5,891 nucleotides of DNA from an uncultured Emergencia sp. (GTDB lineage: Bacteria > Bacillota > Clostridia > Peptostreptococcales > Anaerovoracaceae), in the NCBI GenBank assembly GCA_902476665.1, contig CABSEO010000142.1, forward strand, positions 1-5,891, written 5' to 3'. Within the stretch, counting starts at the first letter, position 1, and each line of letters starts with the position of its first letter. The position numbers and the translations under genes were made by a program. The notes beneath the pieces were generated by a model. It had not been told where the DNA came from. It worked only from the letters and a program-made list of their open reading frames with translations, and made no database searches. Positions 5,454 to 5,891 of the stretch are shown one piece after another.

Positions 5454-5891
5454 ATGACAGAATTAAGAGTAAGGAGAGCGACAGCAGAAGACGTAGATGA
5501 TATGGAACTCCTGGAGCGTCAGTGTTTTGCTTCGCCGTGGTCCAGAGAGTCTCTGCTTCATGAACTGACGGAAAATCCTCTGGCAGTGTATTTTGCAGCA
5601 GAACTCAGAGGACATGTAGTCGGTTATGTGGGACTCTGGGCTATCATAGACGAGGGGCATATTACCAATGTGGCTGTATCCCCTGACTACCGGTGCATGG
5701 GCATTGGAACGGCACTGATAAGTACAATGCTATCCGCTACAGAAAAGGTGGGTATTACACGCCATACTCTGGAAGTGCGATCCGGAAATGAGCCTGCCAA
5801 AGGTCTTTATCAGAAATTTGACTTTGAAGAGGCAGGCCTTAGAAAAGGATATTATGAAGATAACGGCGAGGATGCCATTATCATGTGGCGG
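5454..5891 (+). CDS. rimI: GNAT-family N-terminal acetyltransferase RimI, 3' end outside the window
   Basis: Acetyl-CoA-dependent N-alpha-acetyltransferase; RimI in E. coli acetylates ribosomal protein S18, and in Gram-positives it is found beside tsaB/tsaD. 146 codons are visible and no stop is reached, so only the last few residues are missing (the family is about 145-160). It begins MTELRVRRATAEDVDDM, with CFASPWSRESL (24-34) typical of RimI. ITNVAVSPDYRCMGIG (70-85) carries the R-x-x-G-x-G acetyl-CoA pyrophosphate loop (R80, G83, G85). LEVRSGNEPAKGLYQKFDF (106-124) holds candidate catalytic residues E107 and Y119. The usual GF after LYxK-x appears as DF. The ATG is 3 nt after the tsaB stop; GAGG at 5444-5447 serves as ribosome-binding site. 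tsaD would be expected just beyond the right edge. Confidence 0.93.
   Translation, partial: MTELRVRRATAEDVDDMELLERQCFASPWSRESLLHELTENPLAVYFAAELRGHVVGYVGLWAIIDEGHITNVAVSPDYRCMGIGTALISTMLSATEKVGITRHTLEVRSGNEPAKGLYQKFDFEEAGLRKGYYEDNGEDAIIMWR

Noticed and set aside
1..5891. CRISPR array, tRNA/rRNA, insertion sequence, phage or defence genes
   Set aside because: No regularly spaced repeats, no tRNA-like cloverleaf noticed, no transposase or integrase motifs; all long coding regions are assigned to housekeeping or transport families.

Overview
The window looks like chromosomal DNA from an obligately anaerobic Firmicute, most likely class Clostridia (Lachnospiraceae-like or a neighbouring family). 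The reasons are a rubrerythrin with the rubredoxin domain in front, purine-rich Shine-Dalgarno sites, sigma-A type promoters, a lipoprotein-type solute-binding protein, an ECF-type S component, and moderate GC with tightly packed genes. This is inferred from gene content and style; I could not run a phylogeny.

Layout. Positions 1-438 (minus strand) hold the N-terminal 146 codons of a reverse rubrerythrin, cut by the left edge. Positions 439-762 form a divergent control region with one promoter reading left into the rubrerythrin gene and one reading right. It also holds a 10-bp palindrome near the predicted rubrerythrin transcription start and an 11-bp inverted repeat placed symmetrically near the two promoters. 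The rightward promoter drives a LivJ/LivK-type lipoprotein (763-1959), an orphan substrate-binding protein with no permease genes in view.

From 2019 to the right edge, six plus-strand genes are packed with gaps of 9 nt or less, or with overlaps: a small Nfu Fe-S protein, a PepV-like M20 dipeptidase, a RibU-like ECF S component, tsaE, tsaB and rimI (cut by the right edge). The tsaE-tsaB-rimI order is the classic bacterial t6A tRNA modification cluster, so tsaD would be expected next. No convincing terminator lies between the lipoprotein and nfu, so read-through from the upstream promoter is possible.

How the genes work together. Rubrerythrin detoxifies peroxide, Nfu handles Fe-S clusters, the dipeptidase processes short peptides, the S component probably imports a flavin, and TsaE/TsaB support threonylcarbamoylation of A37 in ANN-decoding tRNAs. 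This reads as core housekeeping DNA. I see no mobile element, CRISPR array, RNA gene, toxin-antitoxin pair or defence system, and no clear sign of an undescribed system. The observations most worth checking are the regulatory symmetry of the divergent intergenic region and the tightly coupled six-gene operon.
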